Positions 18,642-29,146 of a stretch of DNA of 64,000 bases are shown in pieces. Position numbers and translations under genes: made by a program. This DNA comes from Prochlorococcus sp. AG-355-J09 (GTDB lineage: Bacteria > Cyanobacteriota > Cyanobacteriia > PCC-6307 > Cyanobiaceae), in assembly GCA_003278735.1 (NCBI GenBank), contig QCDO01000005.1:36356-100355 (forward strand). Reading direction: 5' to 3'. Every line of letters begins with the position of its first letter. Position 1 is the stretch's first letter. The notes beneath the pieces are model-generated. The model did no database searches. It was not told where the DNA came from and was given only the letters and a program-made list of their open reading frames with translations.

Positions 18642-20225
18642 TTATTTTCGCCAATCATCAATATTAATATTTGGGAAAACATTATCTTCTTCCTCAACAT
18701 CTTCAAGAAATTTTATATCAATATTGGAAAGATTATTTATCATTCCAACTATTTTCCAGAATCTAGACAAATGTCTTTCCATCCTCTCTTTTGCAAGCTC
18801 AGTTGTAGTTCCAGCTCTTAGTATAAAACTCCAATCAGAAGACTCAGAGAGAAGTAATTCTCTTGCTGCTTGTTTGAAAAGTCTTGGAGATAGTTCATTA
18901 TTAAAATTTTTCGAGCATAAATCAACAAAAGTTGAGCCTGCTTTCGTGATTTCCGGAACAATCCATGCATTTGCATCATTAATCCAATAGTTATGGTAAC
19001 CTCCTTGCCCCCAGCTGGATGGTGATGGGTCGCAAATCTGAAGATTTGGCTTTTGAATTAAGAATTCTTTTAAATTTGTAAGCTTAATTGAATATTTATG
19101 AGAGTTTTTTAAAATATTTTCAATAAAAAAAGGTCCCTCATACCACCAATGACCAAATAACTCTGCATCAAATGGAGCTACCAATAGGGGATTAAAGGAA
19201 GAGGATAATGTTAATTTTTCTAGTTGTTTGGATCTTGCACGAAGATAATAATCAGCATGTTCTGCAACCTTCTTTTTGGCTTCATTTTCTAAGTAAAACG
19301 CCTTTTTCCCTAATGGCACCTTACTATCTGTAATCTTATGAAACTTCAAACCTAAAGGTCTTTTAGTCGAGATGCCTACCTTTCGGAGTTTGGAAATAGG
19401 TAATTCCCATCCCAAATCTTTATGAAATTCCCTATAAACATTATCGCCCGGAAAACCGTCCTTAGCAGACCAAACGGGTAACGTTGACTCACTATCTCTC
19501 CCAAAGAAAGCAACTCCTTTTTTCGAGCATATTGGAGCGTACACACCATACCTAGGCCTTGGTACAGCGTTAAGAATACCGTGACCATCTAAGATTGCAT
19601 ATCTAATTCCGGAATTAAATAGCATTTCATCTAAATTCTCATAATATGCACATTCAGGTAACCAAATACCTAAAGGCTTATTTCCAAAAATATTTTCATG
19701 GTGCCTAATGGCTGTATTGATTTGTCCTTTAACGGTTTCTGGATTCTCCCTTAGAATTGGCAAATACCCGTGTGTAGCAGCACAGGTAAGAATATCCAAA
19801 TTTCCAGAGTTTTTTAAAACTCTAAACTTCTCAATTAAATTTCCAGAGCATTTTTGCCAATACAAGTATTTTTCATTAAGATTAGTCATTAAAAATGCAG
19901 AGGCATTTTTTTCATCTTTTGGCAGTTCGTTTAAGAAATCATTTCTTGTTTCAATCCAGCTTGGGAATGTTTCTTGAATTTTTTTATTATTTAGAAGTGA
20001 TAATAATGTTGGAGACAAACTAATAGTAAGTTTAGTATTTAAAGGATTTTCATTTTTGGAAGATTCTATTGATTGAAGTAGAGGTATATAACATTCCAAA
20101 ATCGCCTGAAATAGCCAATCTTCTTCTAAGGAGTTTTTTTCATTTTTTCTGACATAAGGTAGATGAGCATGTAAAACTATCGCTAACTGGCCTAAAACAT
20201 TATTTTTAGAGTATTTATTGCCCAT
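18642..20225 (-). CDS. GH57 1,4-alpha-glucan branching enzyme
   Basis: A 527-residue glycoside hydrolase family 57 protein with the DUF1957 C-terminal part, the arrangement of GH57 glycogen branching enzymes. The first motif HAHLPYV is at 19-25. The nucleophile is Glu191 in GIWLPECAY, and the acid/base is Asp353 in APFDAELFGHWWYEGP. It would create alpha-1,6 branches in glycogen in the cytosol. A GH13 GlgB, if present, is elsewhere. With malQ in this window it belongs to glycogen metabolism. It is divergent from leuA over 228 bases. Confidence 0.88.
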   Translation of the reverse strand: MGNKYSKNNVLGQLAIVLHAHLPYVRKNEKNSLEEDWLFQAILECYIPLLQSIESSKNENPLNTKLTISLSPTLLSLLNNKKIQETFPSWIETRNDFLNELPKDEKNASAFLMTNLNEKYLYWQKCSGNLIEKFRVLKNSGNLDILTCAATHGYLPILRENPETVKGQINTAIRHHENIFGNKPLGIWLPECAYYENLDEMLFNSGIRYAILDGHGILNAVPRPRYGVYAPICSKKGVAFFGRDSESTLPVWSAKDGFPGDNVYREFHKDLGWELPISKLRKVGISTKRPLGLKFHKITDSKVPLGKKAFYLENEAKKKVAEHADYYLRARSKQLEKLTLSSSFNPLLVAPFDAELFGHWWYEGPFFIENILKNSHKYSIKLTNLKEFLIQKPNLQICDPSPSSWGQGGYHNYWINDANAWIVPEITKAGSTFVDLCSKNFNNELSPRLFKQAARELLLSESSDWSFILRAGTTTELAKERMERHLSRFWKIVGMINNLSNIDIKFLEDVEEEDNVFPNINIDDWRK

Positions 20226-20307
20226 TCATGCTTTTTAAATTTATGCCTGTCGTTCTATAAAAATAGAAAATAATTTTTTTATAAAAAAAAGACTTTGATA
20301 CTAAAAG

Positions 20308-20341
20308 AATACTTTAATAATTTAAGTATTTTATTTTTTTT
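20308..20341 (+). other. Hairpin followed by T-tract upstream of leuA
   Basis: AATACTT (20308-20314) and AAGTATT (20324-20330) form a seven-pair A/T-rich stem with a nine-base loop, followed on the plus strand by a long T-rich tract (from 20331). It has the form of an intrinsic terminator but lies about 120 bases before leuA, with no plus-strand gene just upstream. It may be attenuator-like, end an unseen RNA, or be chance in AT-rich DNA. Confidence 0.3.
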
Positions 20342-20453
20342 TCAGAAATTTAACCAATATTGTTTAAGTTATAAACTTTCAGCAAGTTTTATTGAACTAA
20401 ATCTAGTCAAATTTTTTTAATTAGCCTAGTATAAGTTTAGGTTATTCCTTCTG

Positions 20454-22094
20454 ATGTCAAAAGATCCTGGAAGAATTTTGATATTTGATACGACTCTTCG
20501 AGATGGAGAGCAATCTCCTGGTGCCAGTCTAAATCTCGAAGAAAAACTTGCTATCGCCCATCAATTAGCAAGATTAGGGGTAGATGTTATTGAAGCTGGA
20601 TTTCCTTTTGCAAGTCCAGGAGATTTTAAAGCTGTTAATAAAATTGCTAATGCTGTAGGGAAAGAAAATGGCCCTATAATATGCGGTTTAGCTAGAGCGT
20701 CTAAAGGAGATATAAAAGCATGTTACGAGGCAGTAAGTCCAGCTCCTAAGAAAAGAATACATACTTTTATTGCAACAAGTGATATTCATCTTAAACATAA
20801 ACTTAAAAAATCCAGAAAAGACGTTCTTCAAATAGTTCCAGAAATGGTTAATTATGCAAAATCCTTAGTAGATGATATTGAGTTTTCTTGTGAAGATGCC
20901 TCAAGGAGTGATCCTGAATTTTTATACGAAGTGATTCAACTAGCAATTACTGCAGGAGCGACAACAATAAATATCCCTGATACTGTTGGATTTACAACTC
21001 CTAGTGAATTTGGCAAACTAGTTTCTGAAATAAATAAAAATGTTCCAAATATTGATGAGGCTGTAATCTCCGTTCATGGTCACAATGATTTGGGTTTAGC
21101 AGTAGCCAATTTTCTTGAGGCAGTAAAAAATGGAGCAAGACAACTAGAATGTACTATTAACGGAATTGGTGAAAGAGCCGGGAATGCCTCTCTAGAAGAA
21201 TTAGTGATGGCACTTCATGTTAGGAAAAGTTTTTTTAATATTTTTTTCAAAAGAAATCCAGATTCCCCAACTCCTCTTACAGCTATAAGAACAGAAGAAA
21301 TAACAAAAACCTCTAGACTTGTTTCCAACCTAACAGGAATGACTGTACAACCTAATAAAGCAATTGTAGGAGCTAACGCTTTTGCACATGAGTCAGGCAT
21401 TCATCAGGATGGGGTTTTAAAGAATAGACTAACCTACGAAATTATTGATGCAAAAACTGTTGGTTTGACTGACAACAAAATATCTTTAGGGAAACTTAGT
21501 GGAAGAAGTGCAGTAAGAGCAAGATTAGAAGAGATGGGATATGACTTGAGCCGAGAAGATTTAAATGATGCTTTTGCCCGTTTTAAGGATTTAGCTGACA
21601 GGAAAAGAGAAATTACTGATAGAGACTTAGAAGCAATTGTTAGTGAGCAAGTTCAGCTCCCAGAAGCTAAATTTCAATTAAGTCTTGTACAAGTAAGTTG
21701 TGGTAACGCCTCTAAACCTACTGCCACCATTTCGCTTCTAAACACAGAAGATAATAGTGAGGATACTGCTGTATCAATAGGTACTGGGCCCGTTGATGCT
21801 GTATGTGAGGCTTTAAATAAATTAGCTAAAGTTCCTAATGAATTAATTGAATTTTCTGTTAAGTCGGTAACAGAAGGAATTGATGCTTTGGGCGAAGTAA
21901 CAATAAGAATAAGAAGGGACAATAAAATATATTCTGGTCATTCTGCTGATACAGACGTAGTAGTTGCTGCAGCAAATGCTTACGTTAATGCTTTAAATAG
22001 ACTTGTATTTTCTGAGAAAAAAAATTCAATTCATCCACAATTTGATAATTTAGAGAACTCTGATAATAAATTTCTTTCTAATCCTGCAAATTAA
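20454..22094 (+). CDS. leuA: 2-isopropylmalate synthase
   Basis: A 546-residue enzyme that condenses acetyl-CoA with 2-oxoisovalerate, the first step of leucine synthesis. The HMGL-like barrel opens with [16 protein letters not shown] (10-25), and the metal-binding stretch [12 protein letters not shown] and signature [17 protein letters not shown] follow. A C-terminal allosteric domain (about 390-520) binds leucine for feedback control, by family knowledge. The start at the ATG is supported by the immediate family N-terminus. The 228-base gap to the GH57 gene holds its promoter and a hairpin with a T-tract. Confidence 0.96.
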   Translation: MSKDPGRILIFDTTLRDGEQSPGASLNLEEKLAIAHQLARLGVDVIEAGFPFASPGDFKAVNKIANAVGKENGPIICGLARASKGDIKACYEAVSPAPKKRIHTFIATSDIHLKHKLKKSRKDVLQIVPEMVNYAKSLVDDIEFSCEDASRSDPEFLYEVIQLAITAGATTINIPDTVGFTTPSEFGKLVSEINKNVPNIDEAVISVHGHNDLGLAVANFLEAVKNGARQLECTINGIGERAGNASLEELVMALHVRKSFFNIFFKRNPDSPTPLTAIRTEEITKTSRLVSNLTGMTVQPNKAIVGANAFAHESGIHQDGVLKNRLTYEIIDAKTVGLTDNKISLGKLSGRSAVRARLEEMGYDLSREDLNDAFARFKDLADRKREITDRDLEAIVSEQVQLPEAKFQLSLVQVSCGNASKPTATISLLNTEDNSEDTAVSIGTGPVDAVCEALNKLAKVPNELIEFSVKSVTEGIDALGEVTIRIRRDNKIYSGHSADTDVVVAAANAYVNALNRLVFSEKKNSIHPQFDNLENSDNKFLSNPAN

Positions 22095-22176
22095 ATTAAT
22101 TTCTTAGGATTATTAAGTAGCATTAAAAATAGTCTCTTAATACTGTAGATTAAATCAATAGTTAAAGCAGTAAATA

Positions 22177-22569
22177 ATGAGAAAAAGGGTATTTGGATAT
22201 TGGGCACTTTCTTGGGTTGGCTTAATAGGAAACATAATTGCACTTCCATTCATAGCATTAATTATAAGTTTTGGGCCTCCACTAAAAGTTGCGAATATAA
22301 CTCTTGCCATTAGTCTTGGATGGCCTGCTGCAATTGTTGGAATAGTTTCTTCAGCAGCTCTTTTAGCAGAGAGAAAATGGGGAGTAACTTTAACTCTGGT
22401 ATCTTTATCAATGGTAATTTCTGGTATGGGTCCTTATTCTGTTGTAAGGCTCATAACTCTCCAAGACATTTATGGAGTTGGTGGGTTTACTCTTTTAACA
22501 ACATTATTAAGTACGTTAGCTCTTCTTTATTGGTGTAATCCGAAACATCGAAGAAGTATTAGGTTATAA
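22177..22569 (+). CDS. Conserved small membrane protein of unknown function
   Basis: A 130-residue hydrophobic protein with four likely membrane helices (about 9-31, 38-64, 70-90 and 98-120) and a basic C-terminus (KHRRSIRL). I do not recognise a family beyond conserved hypothetical proteins of marine picocyanobacteria. It follows leuA by 82 bases and ends 9 bases before the convergent HD hydrolase gene. There are no charged residues in the helices that would suggest a transporter mechanism. Confidence 0.7.
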   Translation: MRKRVFGYWALSWVGLIGNIIALPFIALIISFGPPLKVANITLAISLGWPAAIVGIVSSAALLAERKWGVTLTLVSLSMVISGMGPYSVVRLITLQDIYGVGGFTLLTTLLSTLALLYWCNPKHRRSIRL

Positions 22570-22578
22570 AATTGAAGA

Positions 22579-24048
22579 TTAAGAAAAAGTATTATTCTTG
22601 CTAGTTGGATACTGAATTCTTCTGTGTCGAATTCTTTTCCACACATTCAAGAATGCTCTTTTTATTAGAAAAATTTCTCCTTTCGATAAATTACTATCAT
22701 CTAATTGCCCATCTTTTTTACGCGAGTAGATAATATTTGAAATTGTTTCCAAAGCTTCTTTATCAGATGCATTAATATTCATAGCTCTTAGTGCTGCTTC
22801 ACATCCATCCGCAAGCATTAAAATAGCTGTTTCTTTGGACTGAGGAATAGGGCCTTTGTATCTAAAATAATATTCATTAATGTCGAGATTTTTTTCTTTA
22901 GCTTTTTGAAAAAAATATCCCATTTTAAGTGTACCTTGATGTTCAGGAATAAAATTAGCTATCAGTCTAGGTAGTCGATTTTTTCTTGCAAATTTCAATC
23001 CTTCATCAACATGAGCCTGTAATACTTCTGCACTTTTAATGGGATCATCTAATTCGTCATGCGGATTTTTTGAGCCATCCTGATTTTCAATAAACCAATT
23101 AGGTGCATGTAATTTGCCAACATCATGATATAACGCTCCAGTTTTAATTAGATCAATATCACCACCAATCATTCTCGTTGCTTCCTCTGCTAAACCGCAT
23201 ATAAGTAAGGTATGTTCAAACGTGCCAGGAGCTTCTAGAGACAATCTTCTAATTAGAGGTTTCTCCTTATCAGCCAATTCGAGTAATCTTGCTTTAGTTA
23301 ATAACCCGAATATCGATTCAAAAATAGGAATAAATAAGATTGTAAAAAGCATAGCTATTGCCAATAGGAAGGAATCAGAAAATATATCCCCATTTGATAA
23401 CGCAAAATCTTGCTTATTAAGAGATATCTTATCTTTATAAATCAATATCCACTGACTCAAGAAAGAACCTATTGGGACAAAAATTGATAGTTGAAGTAAT
23501 TGAGCTCTACTTCTTATTCTTCCTCCAAGAAGAGATACTATTGAAGCACAAACTAATAAAATAAAAAATAAATTGTTATTGATAAAAATATCTGGGTCAG
23601 GCCAAATAAGACTCGCAATTGATACCCAAGCTAACGCTGTTATGCTTCCCATTCCTTGAGATATTATTAATGCCGGTGGAATTATCATAGATAATGGACT
23701 TATGGTTGAAGCTAAGGCTAATTTCGTAACTTGTACTGCCAAAAGAAGAGTAATGATCAAAAAGATCTGTCTTGAAGAAATTATGGGATTCTCTTTTTTT
23801 GAAACTAATATCAAAACTCCGCAACTAATAAGTATTTCAGTAAAGGTCAAAAGCCAAGAAAAAATTTCTGCGATTTTTAGAGGCGAGATAAGAAGTAGTT
23901 TATAAGAAGAAATTATTGAAATTAAAATGCACACTAAAAAAATTATAAGATTATCTATCCTTGAAATTTTTATTGGTTGTTTTACTGGTACTTGACTTCG
24001 CCTCCACAGATAAAACAATTTCTTTAAGTTAGTTATGATGTTTTGCAC
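22579..24048 (-). CDS. PgpH-like membrane HD phosphohydrolase (putative c-di-AMP phosphodiesterase)
   Basis: A 489-residue protein with about seven membrane helices (residues about 32-250) followed by a cytosolic HD domain. The metal ligands expected for the PgpH/YqfF family are visible: His279 (FEHTLL), His308-Asp309 (LYHDVGKL), His346, His370 and Asp414 (MLADGCEAA); FIENQ and NPHDEL are family text. PgpH enzymes hydrolyse c-di-AMP to pApA. The large extracellular 7TMR-HDED domain that precedes the helices in Firmicute PgpH (about 700-800 residues in total) is absent. It is transcribed divergently from folD. Confidence 0.85.
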   Translation of the reverse strand: MQNIITNLKKLFYLWRRSQVPVKQPIKISRIDNLIIFLVCILISIISSYKLLLISPLKIAEIFSWLLTFTEILISCGVLILVSKKENPIISSRQIFLIITLLLAVQVTKLALASTISPLSMIIPPALIISQGMGSITALAWVSIASLIWPDPDIFINNNLFFILLVCASIVSLLGGRIRSRAQLLQLSIFVPIGSFLSQWILIYKDKISLNKQDFALSNGDIFSDSFLLAIAMLFTILFIPIFESIFGLLTKARLLELADKEKPLIRRLSLEAPGTFEHTLLICGLAEEATRMIGGDIDLIKTGALYHDVGKLHAPNWFIENQDGSKNPHDELDDPIKSAEVLQAHVDEGLKFARKNRLPRLIANFIPEHQGTLKMGYFFQKAKEKNLDINEYYFRYKGPIPQSKETAILMLADGCEAALRAMNINASDKEALETISNIIYSRKKDGQLDDSNLSKGEIFLIKRAFLNVWKRIRHRRIQYPTSKNNTFS

Positions 24049-24122
24049 AGAATATAAGTAAATCTAATTGAATAATTTAGAATTATAGGCATGCTAGGTG
24101 TAAAAAGGAGATGTTTTTCTAA

Positions 24123-25019
24123 ATGTCATTAAAATTAGACGGTAAAAAATTATCTCTTGAAATTGAGGAAAGATTAACAGACTATATCTCTAGTAATAAA
24201 TCAATTGCAAAAAGAGCTCCCGGTTTAGCTGTTATAAGAATAGGTGAAGACCCCGCGAGCGGTGTTTACGTTAATAACAAGGAAAAAGCATGTTCAAGGA
24301 TTGGAATAAAGAGCTTTATCTTTCATCTAAAAGATAGTGTAGAGCAAAAAGAAGTTGAACAATTAATAATCAAACTTAATTCTGATAAAGATATTGATGG
24401 AATGTTACTACAACTTCCCATCCCAAAGAAATTTGACGAACAAAAACTGATCAGTAATATTAATCCAAGCAAAGATGTGGATGGTCTAAATGAGATAAAC
24501 ATCGGCAAACTAGTAAAAAATGAGCCTGCGATGAGATCATGCACTCCAGCAGGAATTATTAATTTATTAAGATCCCAAAATATTCAAATTGAAGGTAAGA
24601 AAATTGTAGTTATAGGAAGAAGTTTGCTTGTTGGGAAACCCCTATCGCTTATGTTGTTGAATCTAAATGGCACGGTAACAACTACTCACTCAAAAACATT
24701 GAATTTGAATAAAGTTTGTAGAGAAGCAGACATTCTAATTGCGGCTGCAGGAAAACCCAATCTTGTGGATTCGAGTTTTGTGAAAGAAGGAGCAGTAATT
24801 ATTGATGTTGGAATACATAGATTAAAAAGTTCCGATAAAAATCAAACCAGATTATGTGGAGATGTATTATTAGAAGATGTCATTTCTAAAGTTTTTGCCT
24901 ACACACCTGTACCAGGAGGTGTTGGACCAATGACAGTAACAATGTTACTTGTAAATACTATTTTTAGCTGGCAAAAACAATTTGGTTTATCATCAACTCT
25001 TAATGACCTTTTGCCATAA
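24123..25019 (+). CDS. folD: Bifunctional methylenetetrahydrofolate dehydrogenase/cyclohydrolase FolD
   Basis: A 298-residue enzyme interconverting 5,10-methylene-, methenyl- and 10-formyl-THF. Family marks are [17 protein letters not shown] (catalytic Lys in the YVNNK segment), [41 protein letters not shown] and [13 protein letters not shown] clear AAGGAG lies at 24105-24110, twelve bases before the ATG. Between them sits ATGTTTTTCTAA, a three-codon open frame whose stop abuts the folD start; this may be chance. folD leads a plus-strand group with crtE and a DUF212 gene. Confidence 0.97.
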   Translation: MSLKLDGKKLSLEIEERLTDYISSNKSIAKRAPGLAVIRIGEDPASGVYVNNKEKACSRIGIKSFIFHLKDSVEQKEVEQLIIKLNSDKDIDGMLLQLPIPKKFDEQKLISNINPSKDVDGLNEINIGKLVKNEPAMRSCTPAGIINLLRSQNIQIEGKKIVVIGRSLLVGKPLSLMLLNLNGTVTTTHSKTLNLNKVCREADILIAAAGKPNLVDSSFVKEGAVIIDVGIHRLKSSDKNQTRLCGDVLLEDVISKVFAYTPVPGGVGPMTVTMLLVNTIFSWQKQFGLSSTLNDLLP

Positions 25020-25056
25020 ACTCCAAGATGAAATTTTTTTTTACTAAAGGTATAAA

Positions 25057-25959
25057 ATGACTGAAGTTATAAATAATATTTCTGATTTTGAAAAATATCT
25101 TAAAAACACAAAAAAGGTTGTAGAAGAAGCACTTGATTTTTCCTTGGGCCCTGAGAATCCAGAAATATTGAGAGAATCAATGAGATATTCCCTCTTAGCT
25201 GGAGGTAAAAGAATACGTCCAATTTTATGTTTAGCATCTTGTGCATTGGCTGGAGGAGAACCCTCTCTTGCAGTACCTACTGCTGTGGCGATAGAAATGA
25301 TCCATACAATGTCCTTGATTCATGATGATTTGCCCGCCATGGATAATGATGACTTGAGGAGAGGTAGGCCGACAAATCATAAAGTATATGGTGACGCAAT
25401 AGCTATTCTTGCAGGTGATGCTTTACTAACAAGGGCCTTTGAAATGGTCTCTTTAAGAAGCCCTGGAGTCGATCCAAATAGATTATTAAATGTAGTTGGA
25501 GAATTATCCCTAGTTGCTGGTGCACCAGGCCTTGTCGGCGGACAAGTTGTTGATTTGGAATGTGAAGGCAAAGAAGTCGACCTTGACACTCTCGAATATA
25601 TTCATCTTCATAAAACTGGGGCTTTATTAAAGGCTTGCGTAAGAACAGGCGCGATGATCGCAGGAGCCAACGAAAAACTATTACAAGCTTTGACAACATA
25701 TGCAGAGGGAATTGGTTTAGCCTTCCAAATAATAGATGATATTCTTGATTTAACTTCTAGCAGTGAAAAGCTTGGTAAAACTGCCGGCAAAGATCTATTA
25801 GCTGACAAAACTACTTACCCTAAATTACTTGGAATGGAGGAGTCAAAGAAAAGAGCATTAGATTTAGTTGAAAAAGCAAAAAAAGCAATTGAACCTTGGG
25901 GCGCAGATGCAAAGTATTTAATATCGTTAGCCGACTTTATTACAAATAGAGACAGATAA
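25057..25959 (+). CDS. crtE: Geranylgeranyl diphosphate synthase
   Basis: A 300-residue trans-prenyltransferase that builds the C20 diphosphate used for carotenoids and the phytol tails of chlorophyll. The first aspartate-rich motif is [10 protein letters not shown] (90-99) and the second is DDILD (227-231). GGKRIRP (49-55) binds the homoallylic substrate. The length and the first Asp-rich motif match cyanobacterial CrtE, which is also similar to farnesyl diphosphate synthases. It follows folD by 37 bases. Confidence 0.94.
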   Translation: MTEVINNISDFEKYLKNTKKVVEEALDFSLGPENPEILRESMRYSLLAGGKRIRPILCLASCALAGGEPSLAVPTAVAIEMIHTMSLIHDDLPAMDNDDLRRGRPTNHKVYGDAIAILAGDALLTRAFEMVSLRSPGVDPNRLLNVVGELSLVAGAPGLVGGQVVDLECEGKEVDLDTLEYIHLHKTGALLKACVRTGAMIAGANEKLLQALTTYAEGIGLAFQIIDDILDLTSSSEKLGKTAGKDLLADKTTYPKLLGMEESKKRALDLVEKAKKAIEPWGADAKYLISLADFITNRDR

Positions 25960-25971
25960 TTATTTTAATTT

Positions 25972-26451
25972 ATGTCTATGTTTTACCCTTTTTTTGATAA
26001 TTCAGTTCTTTTCTGGAGTATATTATCATGTTTGCTCGCTCAATTTTTTAAAATTGTATTCAATTTCTTTTCAACTGGAGAGATAAGATTTGGAATTATG
26101 TTCGAGACGGGTGGTATGCCCTCAAGTCATTCTGCCTTAATAACTGGCGCTACATCTGGTATAGGTTATGAATTAGGGTTTGATAGCTCAATATTCGCAT
26201 TATCAGTTGCTATAGCACTAATAGTTATGTATGACGCTAGTGGTGTTCGAAAATCAGCTGGGATTCAAGCTGCAGAAATTAATAAACTATCAAAAAAGCT
26301 AAAGCCTCAATCAGAATTACTGTTAAAAGAAACCCTAGGTCATACAAAAATTGAGGTAATGGTGGGGAGTTTTTTAGGACCATTAATTACTTTGCCAGGA
26401 ATATTTTTTTTAGGTTCTCCTCTCAAAATATTTGATCTGATAATAAATTAG
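25972..26451 (+). CDS. Divergent PAP2 (DUF212) family membrane protein
   Basis: A 159-residue membrane protein matching the DUF212 / divergent PAP2 family: GGMPSSHSALITGATSGIGYELG (about 47-69), MYDASGVRKSAGIQA and LKETLGHTKIEVMVG. PAP2 proteins are phosphatases acting on lipid phosphates or prenyl diphosphates; whether this divergent family is active is not established. Its location 12 bases after crtE hints at a role with prenyl phosphates. Its stop interlocks with that of the convergent cbiA gene (TTAG at 26448-26451). Confidence 0.9.
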   Translation: MSMFYPFFDNSVLFWSILSCLLAQFFKIVFNFFSTGEIRFGIMFETGGMPSSHSALITGATSGIGYELGFDSSIFALSVAIALIVMYDASGVRKSAGIQAAEINKLSKKLKPQSELLLKETLGHTKIEVMVGSFLGPLITLPGIFFLGSPLKIFDLIIN

Positions 26452-27839
26452 GAATGCTTTGAAAAAGTAATTTGGGTGGCAGCTATAAAGTTTTTTGCCA
26501 CTTCTGGAGAACTTGGAAAATGTAAGTGAATCCAACTAGCATGTAATTTTTTATCAAAAAAGCCTTCATTTTTGTATTCAGTTTTCCAAGATTTAATTTT
26601 CCATGGGGATGAAAGTTTCTTCAGATGCTCAGCTTTTCCATAATCAAGATCAGATAAATTATTTTCAATTTCCCAATAATGAAATTCATGTCCTCTAATT
26701 AATTGATTTTGTTTAATGATCGGAGTATCTTTTAAACCTTCAATGTATCTATAACCTACTGAAAGTTTACTTTTTTTTGATCTAAAAGGTAGGATACCAC
26801 TCATTTTATGATTATTACCATTTTCATCTTTTATGAATTCTCCTAAAATCATCATCCCTCCGCACTCAGCATATATAAATCCATTTTTACGAAATTTTCT
26901 TAACGAATTTAAGCTTTTTGTAGAGTTACTTATATGATCAGCATATTTTTCAGGAAATCCCCCAGGAATAATTAAAGAAGAGGCCTCATTTGGTATTTCA
27001 TCATCATCATAAATACTCCATGAAATCAATGGTATGCCTATTTCACTTAAAAACTCCTTAGTTTCAGGGTATTGAAAATGAAAGATTTTATCTTCTGCAA
27101 TTGCGATAGGTTTATTTTTGTCTATTTTAAAATCTTTAAAATTGACAGAATTAAATATTTTCTTTTGAGGCGATTTCAGGAATTTAATAAGGGAAAATAC
27201 ATCAAGATTTCTTTCGGCAAAATTTGCAAAGTATTGAACATCAATTTCTTTTCCATTATCCATAGGAGATATCAAACCTAAATTAGCTTTATTTAAAGTT
27301 ATTTTTGGATCAGATGGTAAAAAACCAAGAATTTCGATATCTTCATTTTTAAAAACTTCTTTGATTAATTTTTTATGTCTATCTGAATTAACGTTGTTAA
27401 ATATAATTCCTACTATTGACAACTCACAATCGAAATCCCTAAAACCTCGAATAGTCGCCAAAAGAGAAGCCACTTGACCTCTAGCATTAACAATAAAAAT
27501 TATTGGAGCATTGAGAAGTTTAGAGATATTTGCTGTACTGGAATAGGTTGTTGACCCTAATCCATCAAATAGACCCATTGCTCCTTCTATTAAAGAGAAT
27601 TCATATTTCAAAGAATATTTAAAAAAACTTTCTTGAACCCATTCCTCACCACTTAAAAAAATATCTAAATTCCTACAAATAGGTTGGCCAATTGAACTAA
27701 GTTGTTGTTGATCAAGATAATCTGGGCCAACCTTGAAAGTTTGTATCTTTATACCTTTTGAAAACGCCCAACAAGATAGCAAAAGCGATAATGTTGTTTT
27801 CCCACTATCAGTTGAAGGAGAAGATATTACACAAGGCAT
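26448..27839 (-). CDS. cbiA: Cobyrinic acid a,c-diamide synthase (CbiA/CobB)
   Basis: A 463-residue amidotransferase that amidates side chains a and c of cobyrinic acid in cobamide synthesis; Prochlorococcus makes pseudocobalamin. The N-terminal ATP domain has a P-loop-like SPSTDSGKTTLSLLL (7-21). The C-terminal class I glutamine amidotransferase domain has Cys326 in YAECGGMMILGE and a late His in SWIHLHF. It follows opcA by 3 bases, at the end of the zwf-opcA run. Confidence 0.93.
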   Translation of the reverse strand: MPCVISSPSTDSGKTTLSLLLSCWAFSKGIKIQTFKVGPDYLDQQQLSSIGQPICRNLDIFLSGEEWVQESFFKYSLKYEFSLIEGAMGLFDGLGSTTYSSTANISKLLNAPIIFIVNARGQVASLLATIRGFRDFDCELSIVGIIFNNVNSDRHKKLIKEVFKNEDIEILGFLPSDPKITLNKANLGLISPMDNGKEIDVQYFANFAERNLDVFSLIKFLKSPQKKIFNSVNFKDFKIDKNKPIAIAEDKIFHFQYPETKEFLSEIGIPLISWSIYDDDEIPNEASSLIIPGGFPEKYADHISNSTKSLNSLRKFRKNGFIYAECGGMMILGEFIKDENGNNHKMSGILPFRSKKSKLSVGYRYIEGLKDTPIIKQNQLIRGHEFHYWEIENNLSDLDYGKAEHLKKLSSPWKIKSWKTEYKNEGFFDKKLHASWIHLHFPSSPEVAKNFIAATQITFSKHS

Positions 27840-27842
27840 CTA

Positions 27843-29144
27843 CTATTTATTAAAACCATTAAATATTTGAAGAGCTATTTTAATAGAATTTTCAAAAAGA
27901 GGACTGGTATTTCCTCTACTACTTCCCAATAATTTACTAACATCATATTCTGATGTAGAACTAGAGTTTGGAACAACTTGTTCTATTAATTCCATATCAG
28001 CCATTCCCCCTGCTTCAAGTCTCATACATTCCACTGATTCACAACCAAGTATTACACAAGTGTTATTTTTTTGAACCGCACTAATTTTCGAAATCAGCCT
28101 CAATCCTATAACTTGTCCTAAATGAATACTTGGATTTCCCAAAGATAAGGGATTTATTGTTGCAGAAATTATTTCGCCGTTAATTCTTTTAAAGTCTATT
28201 TTTGTTGACTCTGTATCCCTTTCAACTCTTAGAAAAGACCAACCAAGTTTATCACTAATCCATGAAATCAAAAACAAAGCTTGAACTATATGATCTCCTG
28301 CGATATCAATGTCAATATCAGTAATATGATCTAAAATTGGTCTTCTCGAAGGCGGATCAAAAATCATTGCCAATGATTCCCTCCAATTTTTCAATCTAAC
28401 CCAATTCAAATCATTAATAGCTTTATTTGAATTATTTAATTGATCTAGAACATTTAAACATCTTTGAGGCGATCCAAGAGCAGTATCAATTATTAGCCGA
28501 ATACCATAATTAGTAAAATATTCGAAGATTTCAGGCGATTCATCCAAGCTTCCATTCCACCACAACCATGAAGGTAATTCATCAATAGATAGTTCATCAA
28601 TTATTTTTAATCCTTTATTATATATTGAGGCCGAGTCCCCCCTTATAACAACTAAATCCCCACATATAGGTTGCATTGCTGGAGTATCACTTAATGGACA
28701 GTATGCGGATACAAAAGTTTTGATTTCTGAATCTTTATTTAATGTTGGCGCTAGAGTTATTAATCTTCTCGGATTCAATGTACTTATAGTTGATTCGAAA
28801 AATTGTCCTCTAAAATCTTCATAGTCTTTATTAGATAAATTTTCTTTCAACAAATTCAATAATTCTTCACTATTAAGGGAAGTAGTGATAGGAAGTTCTT
28901 GATCTAATATAAATTTTTTTGCAACTTCAATTATCTCTGGACTTAAATTGCCAGTAATTGGTCCATTTACTAATCCTTTTTGAACCAAACATTGTTCTAG
29001 CCAAGCAGGCTGCCAGATCATTAATGAAAAAGTATTAGCTCCACTATTATCTTTATCTTCTGAAATCCATAATTTATTAAGGTAATTAGAAATTTCCTGA
29101 TAAGGAAGCTCTAACGGGGTTTGAAGTGTTAGTTGAGGTTTCAT
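27843..29144 (-). CDS. opcA: Glucose-6-phosphate dehydrogenase assembly protein OpcA
   Basis: A 433-residue protein of the OpcA family, which in cyanobacteria activates glucose-6-phosphate dehydrogenase and is a target of thioredoxin. Blocks supporting the family include TLAPTLNKDSEIKTFVSAYCPLSD, IIDTALGSPQRC, LNWVRLKNWRESLAMIFDP and CVILGCESVECMRLE. Two clustered cysteines in the last block could serve redox control; that is inference. It starts 2 bases after zwf, so the partners are co-translated. Confidence 0.95.
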   Translation of the reverse strand: MKPQLTLQTPLELPYQEISNYLNKLWISEDKDNSGANTFSLMIWQPAWLEQCLVQKGLVNGPITGNLSPEIIEVAKKFILDQELPITTSLNSEELLNLLKENLSNKDYEDFRGQFFESTISTLNPRRLITLAPTLNKDSEIKTFVSAYCPLSDTPAMQPICGDLVVIRGDSASIYNKGLKIIDELSIDELPSWLWWNGSLDESPEIFEYFTNYGIRLIIDTALGSPQRCLNVLDQLNNSNKAINDLNWVRLKNWRESLAMIFDPPSRRPILDHITDIDIDIAGDHIVQALFLISWISDKLGWSFLRVERDTESTKIDFKRINGEIISATINPLSLGNPSIHLGQVIGLRLISKISAVQKNNTCVILGCESVECMRLEAGGMADMELIEQVVPNSSSTSEYDVSKLLGSSRGNTSPLFENSIKIALQIFNGFNK

Positions 29145-29146
29145 TT

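Noticed and set aside
25403..25699. Minus-strand open frames within crtE
   Set aside because: Shadows of crtE, whose two aspartate-rich motifs are intact in the plus frame.
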